Shown: positions 54,347 through 63,585 of the stretch, piece by piece
Position numbering within the stretch: the stretch's first letter is position 1
Layout of the letters: every line of letters starts with the position of its first letter
Assembly (NCBI GenBank): GCA_013289765.1
Contig: JABCZI010000006.1
Location: 124,001-188,000 of the forward strand
Length of the DNA stretch: 64,000 bases
Direction of reading: 5' to 3'
Source: Acidobacteriota bacterium
GTDB lineage: Bacteria; Acidobacteriota; Terriglobia; Terriglobales; Acidobacteriaceae
The notes under the pieces: generated by a model
What the model saw: only the letters and a program-made list of their open reading frames with translations
What the model was told of the DNA's origin: nothing
The model's database searches: none
Made by a program: the position numbers and the translations under genes

Positions 54347-55401
54347 CAAAGTTCAGCGTAACAATTCTGTTTTCGCTCTTTATCGTGACCTGTATGGCAA
54401 ATATAGCCTGGTCGCAAAACGCCGACCCGATTAATGGAAGTGTGACTTATGTCGGCCCCACAAAGTGTCAGGCGATTGGAATCGGAAACAGCACTTGCTA
54501 CAGCCTGACTGTGCAATGTTCAGGGATCGACGGCACCGGAGTCGGTCCGGTCGGTATAACCCTGAAGGTAACGAATCCCGGAAGTACCAAGGGTACGATC
54601 CTGTTCACTGACGCTGGTGGCTCAAGCACCTGGTTCGAGGGCCAGTTTGCCTTCGGCCCAATGATGATGAATTCGCTGGTGCGAGCAGGGTTTACCGTGG
54701 TTCAAGCCGAATTCGGTGGCTCGTTAGGATACCTCACCGGTCCCGCTCCAAATGGCGTACGTTCGCTCGCATGCCGTTACGCCGCGCTGGCAAATTGGAT
54801 CTTTGCCAGCACAGCTTCCAGTCCCTTGATACACCCCAGCAATTCGGCAATGTGTGCCGCGGGTTTGAGCGGCGGATCTAGCGCCGTTGGGTATGCTCTG
54901 GCGCACTTCGGCATGGGAACCGGGGCAACTCGCATTTTCGATATGGTCGAGATCATCAGCGGCCCCACCCTGACGCGAATCGATCATGCGTGTATCTGTG
55001 ATCAGCCGCCACTGCCAACGAATACGAGTCAGACAAATCTTCCGGAGTGCCTGCTTGCTGCCAAGTCTCTCCTCGACGGCACCTATTCGAGTCCCGTTTG
55101 CACATCGGCCGGAAAAACACACAGCACAACTAACGCTACGCTGTTACAGCACGACAGCATACTATCGGACGATCCTCCGTTTCTAAGCTATAGCACGAAT
55201 GTCCACGTGTTATTTGGCGGGCAGGACCAGAGCGCTGGGCCTGCGCAGGGTCTCGATTGGGTGAACGCCGTTACGTCACCGTTGACTGTAGTCACCGTGC
55301 TCGATGCCGGACATTTCTTGCCTGACAGTTTTTCCGGAGCAGTGCAAGTGGTGAACGACCTGACCAGCAGTTGCGCGCTGCTTCCACCATCTGCAAGATG
55401 A
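54343..55401 (+). CDS. exported alpha/beta hydrolase of unknown specificity
   Basis: The 352-residue protein has a signal peptide (VTILFSLFIVTCMANIAWSQ). GLSGGSSAVGYAL is a nucleophile elbow (G-x-S-x-G) and DAGHFLPDS contains the expected late His; between them is the VHVLFGGQDQSAGP strand with a candidate Asp. Nine or more Cys suggest disulfides outside the cell. The early part (residues 25-80) looks like a beta domain with SLTVQCSG. It is translationally coupled to the FG-GAP protein and may act with it, for example on a surface polymer. A lipase, esterase or peptidase function is possible; none is shown by the sequence. Confidence 0.75.
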   Translation: MTKFSVTILFSLFIVTCMANIAWSQNADPINGSVTYVGPTKCQAIGIGNSTCYSLTVQCSGIDGTGVGPVGITLKVTNPGSTKGTILFTDAGGSSTWFEGQFAFGPMMMNSLVRAGFTVVQAEFGGSLGYLTGPAPNGVRSLACRYAALANWIFASTASSPLIHPSNSAMCAAGLSGGSSAVGYALAHFGMGTGATRIFDMVEIISGPTLTRIDHACICDQPPLPTNTSQTNLPECLLAAKSLLDGTYSSPVCTSAGKTHSTTNATLLQHDSILSDDPPFLSYSTNVHVLFGGQDQSAGPAQGLDWVNAVTSPLTVVTVLDAGHFLPDSFSGAVQVVNDLTSSCALLPPSAR

Positions 55402-55471
55402 TTTTGGCGAACAAGACACGCTGGACAAACGCAATGCTTTTGCATGGCCCCGGTAGACTGTGGACCGCAGT

Positions 55472-56686
55472 CTAGCGCAGCCCGAACTGTTGCCGAGCCG
55501 CATCCACGATAGTGCGCCCAATCTCAAGCGATGCTGTAGCGGCGGGAGAGGGCACGTTGAGTACGTGCAACATCCTGTCCGATCTCGCAAACTGAAAATC
55601 ATCTACCAAAGAGCCGTCACGCTTTAGCGCTTGCGCGCGAACGCCCGAACCTGCTGGAATCAGGTCGTTTGCGCGAATCTCCGGCATCAGGCGTTGCAGG
55701 TCCCTAACGAAGACCGCCTTTGAAAACGACCGGTGAAATTCGCTGAGACCGCTGCGCCAGTGTTGTGCCGCCATTCGCCAGAAGCCCGGGAAGGCCAGGG
55801 CTGCGGCTGCGTCGGTAATGGAAAAATCGCTGCGTCGGTATCCCTCGCGTTTTAATGCCAGAACTGCATTAGGTCCTGCATCCACCCTCCCGCTTACTCG
55901 CCGCGTGAAGTGCACGCCAAGGAAGGGAAGCTGTGGGTCAGGAACAGGGTAAATCAGCGCTCGTACCATCGCGGTACGCTCAGGAATCAACTGGTAATAC
56001 TCGCCTCGAAAAGGGAGGATCATGACATCCCGCTTTTCGCCAGCCATGTGGCTGATGCAATCGCTAAAGAGTCCGGCGCAGTTGATGAGCAGCGCCGCTG
56101 AGAATGCTCCGCGATTGGTTTCCAACGCGATTTCAACCCCGTCGGGCTTTAAGCCGATGACGGCGGTAGAAGTGAGAATCGCTTGACCCTGCCCAGCAAT
56201 TAGTTCTGCGTATTTGTCGCACACTAAGCCGTAGTCAGTAATTCCTGCGGACGGCACCAGTAGGGCCCGCAATCCACTCGCGTGGGGTTCGATCTCCCGC
56301 AACTGCTCCGGGCCAATTAATTGAAGTCCCGTCAGCCCGTTCGCCTCGCCCCGCCGGCGCAGCTCCACTAAACCTGGAAACTCATCCTCGCAAGCGGCTA
56401 CGATTACTTTGCCGCAGACCTGGTGAGGAATGCCATGTGCGCGGCAGAATTCGACCATGGCGCGCGCGCCTTCTACACACAGTTTGGCCTTGAGCGATCC
56501 GGGTTTGTAATAAACACCGGAATGAATTACGCCGCTGTTGTGGCTGCTTTGATGCTGTCCTACGCGATCTTCTTTTTCCAGCAACAACAAGCGAAGTCGC
56601 GGAAATCGCTTGCTGATTTCGAGCGCGACGGCGAGGCCGACAATGCCGCCGCCGATGATCGCGACGTCGTAGCGGGAATCAGTCAT
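55472..56686 (-). CDS. lhgO: L-2-hydroxyglutarate oxidase
   Basis: The 404-residue FAD enzyme has the nucleotide-binding loop AIIGGGIVGLAVALEI, the SSHNSGVIHSGVYYKPGS segment that is nearly diagnostic for LhgO, the FRGEYYQL strand, FLGVHFTRR and the C-terminal NVPSPAATASLEIG. It oxidises L-2-hydroxyglutarate to 2-oxoglutarate and passes electrons to the membrane quinone pool, a metabolite-repair function. The ATG at 56686 places the FAD loop 10 residues from the start; the frame extends to 56710 but the extra residues look like noise. It is flanked on both sides by unrelated genes. Confidence 0.93.
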   Translation of the reverse strand: MTDSRYDVAIIGGGIVGLAVALEISKRFPRLRLLLLEKEDRVGQHQSSHNSGVIHSGVYYKPGSLKAKLCVEGARAMVEFCRAHGIPHQVCGKVIVAACEDEFPGLVELRRRGEANGLTGLQLIGPEQLREIEPHASGLRALLVPSAGITDYGLVCDKYAELIAGQGQAILTSTAVIGLKPDGVEIALETNRGAFSAALLINCAGLFSDCISHMAGEKRDVMILPFRGEYYQLIPERTAMVRALIYPVPDPQLPFLGVHFTRRVSGRVDAGPNAVLALKREGYRRSDFSITDAAAALAFPGFWRMAAQHWRSGLSEFHRSFSKAVFVRDLQRLMPEIRANDLIPAGSGVRAQALKRDGSLVDDFQFARSDRMLHVLNVPSPAATASLEIGRTIVDAARQQFGLR

Positions 56687-56732
56687 GACTGGTGATCGCG
56701 CCGCGACCACCGTGATCGCACCGCCCTCTCCG

Positions 56733-59700
56733 CTACGGGCTCACGATCAGGGTCACGGTAGAGGACGCTTGATGACTCAGTGTACCCGACGTTCCCGTCA
56801 CTGTGATGCTATAAGTACCTGGTTGCGTTCCTTGCTGCTGGGTGCCCACTCCACCAGGGCCTCCTCCTCCCCCATTACTTCCACCGCCTCCGCAAGAAGC
56901 GAGCAGCAGCCCCAGCAAGAATAATGCAATCAAAGAGGCCGGCAGACCTGCCTTCGAACCAGAACACAAGCGAATCAGGTAAGCAGCCGGTAAGGCCAAC
57001 CATAGTGCATAAAAGATGGGACTGCCCCCGCCTCCAAACGGTGGGCTCGGCGGAGGGCCGAACGGAAACAGTTTCGCCGAACTTGCCGTCGTACTGATCG
57101 TCATAACGACTGCTGCCGAGCTATTGCCCGGAGTCACCGAGCTTGGTGAGAAGGTGCACAGCGAGGTCGTGGGTGCGCCGGAACAAGACAGACTGACAGA
57201 CCCGGGGAACAATGCGCCGACCGGTAAGACGCTGAAATTGTAGCTCGCGGTTTGCCCTGGCGTAATGGTTTGGGTGGAGGGCGTAAGCGTCCCCAGCGTG
57301 AAATCCTGTGCCACCGTGACGGCAATCGTAAACGAATGGCTGGGAGTGCCCGTGACGTCCAGCGTGCTGATGTTGACGTTGTAGCTGCCCGGCGAGGCAT
57401 TATTCGGTATGTTGATGGAGGCCGTAACTGGTACGACGGCCGCACTGCCGATCGTGATCGGATTCGGCAGACTCAGAGTACACTGTGCACCCGTCAGCGC
57501 CGTGGCATCGCAGGTAGCATTAACCTGACCGCTATAAGAGAACGTGGAAGTGAGTGAAAGGCTCGCCGCAACCTGTGCGCCGGGCACCGCAGAAAGCGTT
57601 GCTGGACCTGTAACCTGATAATCCCCCACTGAGAACGGCACCGCAAGCGAATGCGTGATCGAACCGGAGGAACCTTGCACCGCGAGCTGATAACTTCCGG
57701 AAACAAAACTGGTTCCATTGATGACGAGATTTACGCTAGCCGGAAACGTGCTGCCGGAAGTGGGAGGAATGCTGCAACTGCCGGCTCCGTAAGTCGTGGA
57801 GCAGGTTAAGCTGACAGTACCGCTAAACCCATCTTGTGCAGCAATCGAAATCACGCCGGTGCTGCCGGTGCTGCCCGCTTTGACGTTAGGGAAAGGTATC
57901 GATTCACTGAGAACGAAATCAGGATTCGTGACTACGTCGATGACAAACGAAGTGGAGAGTGTCGCCGCCCCTTGCGTTGCAGCTTGCAGTATCACCGTGT
58001 AATTGCCCGTCGCCGTGTTCGCAGGCACCGTCACGGTTGCGGTCATGTCCACAGCCGGGGAAGAGGGAGTAACGACCGCGCTGGGAGTGAAACCGCACGT
58101 TGCCCCAGGGATGTTTGGAGCAAAAGTGCAGCTCAAGCTGACGCTCTGGTTAAACGATCCTTGAGTCGTAATTTGAAAACTTACCGGCGGAGACGGTGCC
58201 CCACGTGGTTCAATCACAGTGCCAGGGATCGGAGCAGTCAATCCAAAATTCACCACATGCAAAGTGAGCGGTGCAAGGTGCGTGATGTTATTCGAGTCAG
58301 AGCCTGACTCCTGAAGGCTGAAGTTGTAATCCCCGATCGTGCCCGTACCGATACCTAACAAAAACGTCGAGCCACGAGAACTCGGAACCAGGCTGGCGGG
58401 GCTCGGCGTGCACGGCACCGGAGGACTCGAGGAGCCTGCGGTGCAGCTGAACCCGACCGAATTGTTGTATCCGTTCAGAGCCGTGATAGTGCCGGTGAAG
58501 TTTGCTATGGTTCCAAGGAAGGCCGTCAGCGGAGTGTTTGAAATAGAAACTTGAAAATCCGGCTTCGCCAGCAAATCGAACTGCCATATGCCCCGCCCAT
58601 AGGTTGAAGCCCGCAACAACCTTTGCCCGCCAGAATTGAACAGGGCGAGCGCGGTGACCGCTACATTGGGCAGAAACCCGGCTGCGAGCGGGCTGGGCAT
58701 CGGTCCGACTTCGGTCCATGTTGCAGCTACAGTAGGGCTCTGGAACACGCCTACGTCGGTTCCCACATAAAGAATGTGTGCCGTAGGATCAATCACCACG
58801 GTATTCGCTGGAGAATCCGGAAGAGCGTTCACCCCGGATCCAGTGAAATCAAGCCAGCTTGCCCCGGCGTTCGTGGTCTGCCATACATGTCCCGGGCCGC
58901 CGGTGAAACCCATCACCGTTACGTATGCAGTGTCGCTAGTTGGATCTGACGCATCAACCGCGACTGCGGAAATCGGAAACTGATTCGCATTAATGCTGCT
59001 GCCCCCGGGCCCATTCAGGGTCACGTTGGCAAAAGTAGAACTGGTTCCGGAAACTGCGGTCGCATTCGTAGTGACCCAAACATTTCCTCCAATCGGGGTT
59101 AAAGGGCCACTCGGGCCAAGGCCGTCCGTGGTGGCGTAAATTACCTTGGAGCCGTTATTGTCGCTGGTGCCGCCACTCGCCAGTGAGCGCACCCCATTCA
59201 CTTCAGTGCCGGCGCAGGTTCCGGTACCGAGCGTCTCGAAATTGAGGCTAAGCGCGGTAAAGGTTCCGCCCGACCGCGGCCCACGCCACACGCGACAGGT
59301 TCCCAGCAATAAGGACGTCGTCGACTGCGGATCCAGGATGTAGGGAAAATAAAATGGTCCGTCGTCGCCGCTAACGTCAAAGCTGTTTACCACTGACAGA
59401 AAACTGCTGTCACTGCAGTTCACTCCGGAAGAACACTCCTGGATATTCAGATTGCCGCCGCCAGGCGGATAATCCGGGTTAGACGCAAACCAGTTACCGC
59501 TCCTGGAATCGATCGCGTTGTAACCGCCATCGCCGCTGAGAACGTTTCTCCAACTCGAACTAGTCGTCCCCGTAGCGGTTGCAGGCGAGCCGTTGTCCTG
59601 CGTCCCTCCTAGAAGCGTGTCGACGCTGCTGGCATGTTCGGAAAAACTGACGAACTGCGTCATCGATCCCAGATTCTGATTGAGGTCGTCGAATTGGTTG

Positions 59701-61352
59701 GCTCCGAAGCATGACCCGGTGGCAAGTCCGCTGAATCCATCGAGCGCGCGATATATGCCGCCATCATTAGCGAAATACATCAAGTCGGTTCCGGAGGATT
59801 GAATCAGATACGCTAACGCATGCTGATCGGGATGCACATGCGCCGGCGCCCCCAGCGGATCGCAGCCGTACACATGAGTAAGATTCATAAACGGCGTATT
59901 CGCGCAGACCGTATTGCTGGAATTCATCGAGCACTTATATAAATTGATCGCGCCGGCATACAGGTCGGTCGGGTTCCCGGCGCAGGTCTGAGCGCCGTTC
60001 GGACAACTGGGAACGGCCAGCAGTTCCAGATTGTAGGCGCCCTGCTGCACCCCGCACCCGAGCGTATTGTTATTGATCTCGCAGTTGATGATGCCGCTGT
60101 CGTTGATTTGTGTCCACGAAACGCCCGCGTTCGTTGTTTCCCAGATGCCCTGATCCACAAGATTGTTATTGCCGTCGAGCGAAACGAACCATCCGTACAT
60201 CTCATTCCGCCCTGGCACCACGGTGATCTCGCCCCGGTAAATCGGGCAACCCAGGCTATAGTTCTGCGGACATGCCGTCGTGTTGAGCACTCCCGTAGCG
60301 CCCGGTTGAACCGCCAGCTGCGTCCACGTCAGGCCGTCAGGGGAAGAGTAAAAGCCGTGATAGCGCAGCGCCGCGAAGAAAAGTCCAGCGGCTGCGTTGT
60401 ACACGACCGAAGTTGCAGAGGTCGCCTCGCTCGCCCCGCCGGAAAAGAGAGCATCGTAAGTCCATGTCTGACCCGAATCGGTGGAAGTATAAAGGCCACG
60501 ATAAGTATTGGAGGTCAGCGCATTGTCCGTAATCCCTTCCGCCGTCGCTGCCATGGCCGCCACTACCGTACTCGTCTGGCCAGTGGCCGTGCTGAAGGCC
60601 ATCCGCGCCGCACCCAGGCCGCTGAAAGGGCTGGCTCCGCTGTTCGCGGTTGGAATTAATGTCCAGCTGGTGCCGCCATCAGCAGACCGCAGAATGCCCA
60701 GGCCGAAGTAAGAATCCGCGGAATTGTCCGCTTCCCCCGTGCCAGCAAGAATCACGCTCTTCGTGGGATCGGAGTTTCCCGGCTGAATCGCAATTGCGCC
60801 GATCGAAAGCGTAGCTTGGTCATCGGTCACCGGCGTCCACGTCACATTATTGGGCGTGCTGTTTGACCCGTTCGTAGACTTCCAAACTCCGCCCTGCGCG
60901 CCCCCAATAAAAACTGTGTTGCCGCTGGAGTCGGCAGGATCAATCGCCACGGCGGTCGCCCGCCCCGACACCTGGTGGTAGTCCTGAAACCCCGTGCCCG
61001 AGCCATCTGAGGCGAGCGGAACCGGGCCCAACGGCGTCCATCCGCCGGCTGACGTTGCTGGCGACGGCAAGCTCAGTTGCGCGCCACCGGCACGAGGCAA
61101 TCGAACCATGCGGGCTCGCATCTTCGCTTGATAAGCGCGGTGCCGCAATTCCGCAGCCGACTGGCCCGCTACTACACGACCGCGCAAAAACCATTCCGCG
61201 CGCCGTTCCTCGTGGTCTGCATCCGAATCAGTGGCTGGTCTTGTCGGTGTGGATTGTTTTGCGCCCTGACCACGCGCACTCGACAGCGGAAAAAATAACA
61301 AGAGCACAGGCAGGGAAGCCCGAACCATGCGGCAGAACCTGAGAAATGTCAT
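56733..61352 (-). CDS. large exported BNR/VPS10-type protein with Ig-like repeats and a split C-terminal domain
   Basis: This 1,539-residue protein has a hydrophobic signal (RASLPVLLLFFPLSSARGQ), then about 800 residues of propeller-like BNR/VPS10-type repeats (GGVWKSTNGS, GILRSADGGTSWT, GLYTSTDSGQTWT), then at least four Ig-like domains (about 940-1480). The last Ig-like domain is interrupted: after PGNSSAAVVMTISTTAS comes a proline/glycine linker, a hydrophobic segment (IFYALWLALPAAYLIRLC), a second one (LPASLIALFLLGLLLASC), a glycine-rich run, and only then the domain's closing strands (QPGTYSITVTGTSGTLSHQ). The split is visible by comparison with the previous intact repeat. It is probably surface-exposed and membrane-anchored near its end. 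The start is uncertain (61352 or 61328). Confidence 0.87.
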   Translation of the reverse strand: MTFLRFCRMVRASLPVLLLFFPLSSARGQGAKQSTPTRPATDSDADHEERRAEWFLRGRVVAGQSAAELRHRAYQAKMRARMVRLPRAGGAQLSLPSPATSAGGWTPLGPVPLASDGSGTGFQDYHQVSGRATAVAIDPADSSGNTVFIGGAQGGVWKSTNGSNSTPNNVTWTPVTDDQATLSIGAIAIQPGNSDPTKSVILAGTGEADNSADSYFGLGILRSADGGTSWTLIPTANSGASPFSGLGAARMAFSTATGQTSTVVAAMAATAEGITDNALTSNTYRGLYTSTDSGQTWTYDALFSGGASEATSATSVVYNAAAGLFFAALRYHGFYSSPDGLTWTQLAVQPGATGVLNTTACPQNYSLGCPIYRGEITVVPGRNEMYGWFVSLDGNNNLVDQGIWETTNAGVSWTQINDSGIINCEINNNTLGCGVQQGAYNLELLAVPSCPNGAQTCAGNPTDLYAGAINLYKCSMNSSNTVCANTPFMNLTHVYGCDPLGAPAHVHPDQHALAYLIQSSGTDLMYFANDGGIYRALDGFSGLATGSCFGANQFDDLNQNLGSMTQFVSFSEHASSVDTLLGGTQDNGSPATATGTTSSSWRNVLSGDGGYNAIDSRSGNWFASNPDYPPGGGNLNIQECSSGVNCSDSSFLSVVNSFDVSGDDGPFYFPYILDPQSTTSLLLGTCRVWRGPRSGGTFTALSLNFETLGTGTCAGTEVNGVRSLASGGTSDNNGSKVIYATTDGLGPSGPLTPIGGNVWVTTNATAVSGTSSTFANVTLNGPGGSSINANQFPISAVAVDASDPTSDTAYVTVMGFTGGPGHVWQTTNAGASWLDFTGSGVNALPDSPANTVVIDPTAHILYVGTDVGVFQSPTVAATWTEVGPMPSPLAAGFLPNVAVTALALFNSGGQRLLRASTYGRGIWQFDLLAKPDFQVSISNTPLTAFLGTIANFTGTITALNGYNNSVGFSCTAGSSSPPVPCTPSPASLVPSSRGSTFLLGIGTGTIGDYNFSLQESGSDSNNITHLAPLTLHVVNFGLTAPIPGTVIEPRGAPSPPVSFQITTQGSFNQSVSLSCTFAPNIPGATCGFTPSAVVTPSSPAVDMTATVTVPANTATGNYTVILQAATQGAATLSTSFVIDVVTNPDFVLSESIPFPNVKAGSTGSTGVISIAAQDGFSGTVSLTCSTTYGAGSCSIPPTSGSTFPASVNLVINGTSFVSGSYQLAVQGSSGSITHSLAVPFSVGDYQVTGPATLSAVPGAQVAASLSLTSTFSYSGQVNATCDATALTGAQCTLSLPNPITIGSAAVVPVTASINIPNNASPGSYNVNISTLDVTGTPSHSFTIAVTVAQDFTLGTLTPSTQTITPGQTASYNFSVLPVGALFPGSVSLSCSGAPTTSLCTFSPSSVTPGNSSAAVVMTISTTASSAKLFPFGPPPSPPFGGGGSPIFYALWLALPAAYLIRLCSGSKAGLPASLIALFLLGLLLASCGGGGSNGGGGGPGGVGTQQQGTQPGTYSITVTGTSGTLSHQASSTVTLIVSP

Positions 61353-61599
61353 AAGCCAACTACTCAGGAGTATGGGAGTGCCGGAGAGCGTGGTCAAAAC
61401 AAAAAGCACAAAAATGAGAGTTGCAATCCATTTCGGGAAATAGAAAGCCTCTACTACGAGTCCCGCGGCAGTGTGAAAAGCGATTAGCGCGGACGCTTAC
61501 CGACATCGTCAAATGCCGTGGCTGTACAATCTCCAACGGATTCGCTTTCCGGAGAACATCACGAGGTGAGTTCGGAAAGCAACGCGACCTGGCTATAAA

Positions 61600-62289
61600 A
61601 TGTCCATCGATTGGCAATCATTTCGGCTCACTCTGGAACTGGCGGCACTTGTCTCGGCAATTCTGCTGGTGGCCGGTCTACCTCTTGCCTACTGGATCGC
61701 TTTCTCGCGTTGGCGCTTGAAATTTCTGGTCGAAGCGATCATCGCATTGCCGATCGTCCTGCCCCCGACCGTGCTCGGATTTTATGTACTCGTTGCCCTC
61801 GGTTCGCACAGTCCGCTCGGACGCTGGTGGCAGTCTTTCACTGGGCACACCCTGGCATTCACGTTCACTGGGTTGGTGATCGGTTCCATTGTTTACAGTT
61901 TGCCGTTTGCGGTGCAGCCTTTCACCACGGCGTTTTCTTCGGTCGATCGTAAGCTGCTCGCGGCGTCGGCCACGCTGGGAGCTTCCCCGGCCCGCACCTT
62001 TTTCCGAGTGGTGGTTCCTCTTTCAATGCCCGGGCTAATCACTGGCGTAGTCCTGGCTTTTGCTCACACCATGGGGGAGTTTGGAGTCGTGCTCATGATC
62101 GGCGGCAACATTCCCGGAGTCACGCGCACTGTTTCCATTGACATTTACGATCAAGTCCAAGCCTCGAACTACGCTGGAGCCAATGCGACGGCTCTGCTGC
62201 TGTTGGTCTTCTGCTTTGCCGTTCTCGCGGCGGTGTATGGCTTGAACCGAAGAAATCCAAAATCGTGGATGATAGGACCGGCCAACTAA
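61600..62289 (+). CDS. modB: molybdate ABC transporter permease ModB
   Basis: The 229-residue protein has about five or six spans and the usual ModB landmarks: PIVLPPTVLGFYVLVALG, the cytoplasmic coupling loop ASATLGASPARTFFRVVVPLSMPGL (EAA motif) and FAHTMGEFGVVLMIGGNIPG with the substrate-side residues. It pairs with the ATPase encoded just downstream. The coding regions are consecutive, or overlap by 25 bases if modC starts at 62265. No modA (periplasmic molybdate binding protein) is present on either side inside the window. Confidence 0.93.
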   Translation: MSIDWQSFRLTLELAALVSAILLVAGLPLAYWIAFSRWRLKFLVEAIIALPIVLPPTVLGFYVLVALGSHSPLGRWWQSFTGHTLAFTFTGLVIGSIVYSLPFAVQPFTTAFSSVDRKLLAASATLGASPARTFFRVVVPLSMPGLITGVVLAFAHTMGEFGVVLMIGGNIPGVTRTVSIDIYDQVQASNYAGANATALLLLVFCFAVLAAVYGLNRRNPKSWMIGPAN

Positions 62290-62303
62290 CTAACAGAACC
62301 TTC

Positions 62304-63443
62304 ATGCCCACGCCCGAGCCAGAAAAACCCGCCAATCCAACGCTGCATGCAGTTATTCGCAAGGTGTTTGCGGCTGCCGAAAAGGGGTTTTCTCTGGATG
62401 TGGATTTCACCGCTGCCGCCGGCTTTACGGTCATTTTCGGGCACTCGGGATCAGGAAAAACCACGCTGCTCGATTGTGTCTCCGGGCTGACCAGACCGCA
62501 GGCAGGACGCATCGCTATCGCCGGGCGCGTGTTGTTCGACGCCAGCAATCAAACCAATGTTCCCGTCGCCAAGCGCGGCGTGGGATACGTTTTCCAGGAC
62601 CTGGCACTCTTTCCCCACTTGACAGTCGAGCAGAATGCGCAATACGGCCTCGCGCAACTTCCACGGCCCCAGCGCCGCGAGCGGGCGGCAGCGCTGCTAC
62701 GTGATTTTCGCATCGATCACTTGAGCCGGCGGCGTCCTACGGAAGTCTCAGGCGGAGAGCGCCAGCGAGTAGCGCTGGCGCGGGTTCTAGTGACCGACCC
62801 ATGTGCGCTCTTGCTTGACGAACCGCTCGCCGCCCTGGACGCCGCTACCAAGTCGAAGATCATCGACGACCTTCGCCGCTGGAATGAAGCGCATCGCATT
62901 CCCATCTTGTATGTCACGCACAGCCGCGAGGAAGTGATCGCGTTGGGGGAACGCGTTCTGGTGATGGAAAATGGCCGCATCATCGCGCAGGGAACGCCGC
63001 ATCAAGTGTTAAGCGCTCCGCTTCAGGAGACCGTGGCCCAACTAGCAGGCTTCGAAAATATCTTCGATGCCACAGTTTGGCTGACCCATGAAGACCGGGG
63101 AACCCTGACCTGTCGCCTGCCCACCGGCCAACCGTCAGGTTTCGTTTTGCTCGAGACGCCTTTAATTCGCGCCGAGCCGGGTTCGCGCGTGCGGGTTGGA
63201 ATTCGCGCAGGCGACATCCTGCTGGCAACCGTAAAGCCCGAAGGATTGAGTGCCCGCAACGTGATCGCAGGGCAGCTTGTCTCCCTGGAAAGACGAGACA
63301 TGATGATTTCCGCCCGCGTGAATTGCGGCGTTGAAATGGAAGTTCACTTAACCCTGGCTTCCAGAGACGCGCTCCAACTCACGCCGGGCCGGGAAGTATG
63401 GCTCGTGATCAAAACCTACTCATGCCATCTGATGCAGTGCTGA
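62304..63443 (+). CDS. modC: molybdate ABC transporter ATPase ModC
   Basis: The 379-residue protein has Walker A (GHSGSGKTT), Q-loop (VFQDLALFP), signature (VSGGERQRVALAR), Walker B (LLLDEPLAALDA) and H-loop (VTHSREE), then a C-terminal Mop/TOBE-type molybdate-sensing domain (about residues 300-375, including NVIAGQLVSLERRD). ModC hydrolyses ATP to drive molybdate import through ModB. ATG 62304 is chosen because it avoids overlap; ATG 62265 adds 13 residues and overlaps modB by 25 bases. Neither has a strong ribosome site. Molybdate would feed molybdenum cofactor synthesis. Confidence 0.92.
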   Translation: MPTPEPEKPANPTLHAVIRKVFAAAEKGFSLDVDFTAAAGFTVIFGHSGSGKTTLLDCVSGLTRPQAGRIAIAGRVLFDASNQTNVPVAKRGVGYVFQDLALFPHLTVEQNAQYGLAQLPRPQRRERAAALLRDFRIDHLSRRRPTEVSGGERQRVALARVLVTDPCALLLDEPLAALDAATKSKIIDDLRRWNEAHRIPILYVTHSREEVIALGERVLVMENGRIIAQGTPHQVLSAPLQETVAQLAGFENIFDATVWLTHEDRGTLTCRLPTGQPSGFVLLETPLIRAEPGSRVRVGIRAGDILLATVKPEGLSARNVIAGQLVSLERRDMMISARVNCGVEMEVHLTLASRDALQLTPGREVWLVIKTYSCHLMQC

Positions 63444-63526
63444 GCGCGGTGCCAGCACTGCGACTCATTCCGTTCTTCCGACTATTTTGCCGCCGATGGA
63501 AACTGAAACGGTATTTTTACATCGTC

Positions 63527-63557
63527 TTGACAACCTATCTCCGCCTGAGCAGTTATT
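63527..63557 (+). promoter_or_regulatory. possible promoter of the final gene
   Basis: A perfect TTGACA (63527-63532) is followed by GTTATT (63552-63557) at 19 bases, which is longer than ideal. It lies 29 bases upstream of the next start codon. Confidence 0.3.
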
Positions 63558-63585
63558 GTCACAATCAGTCTCAGGAGGGAAGGTT

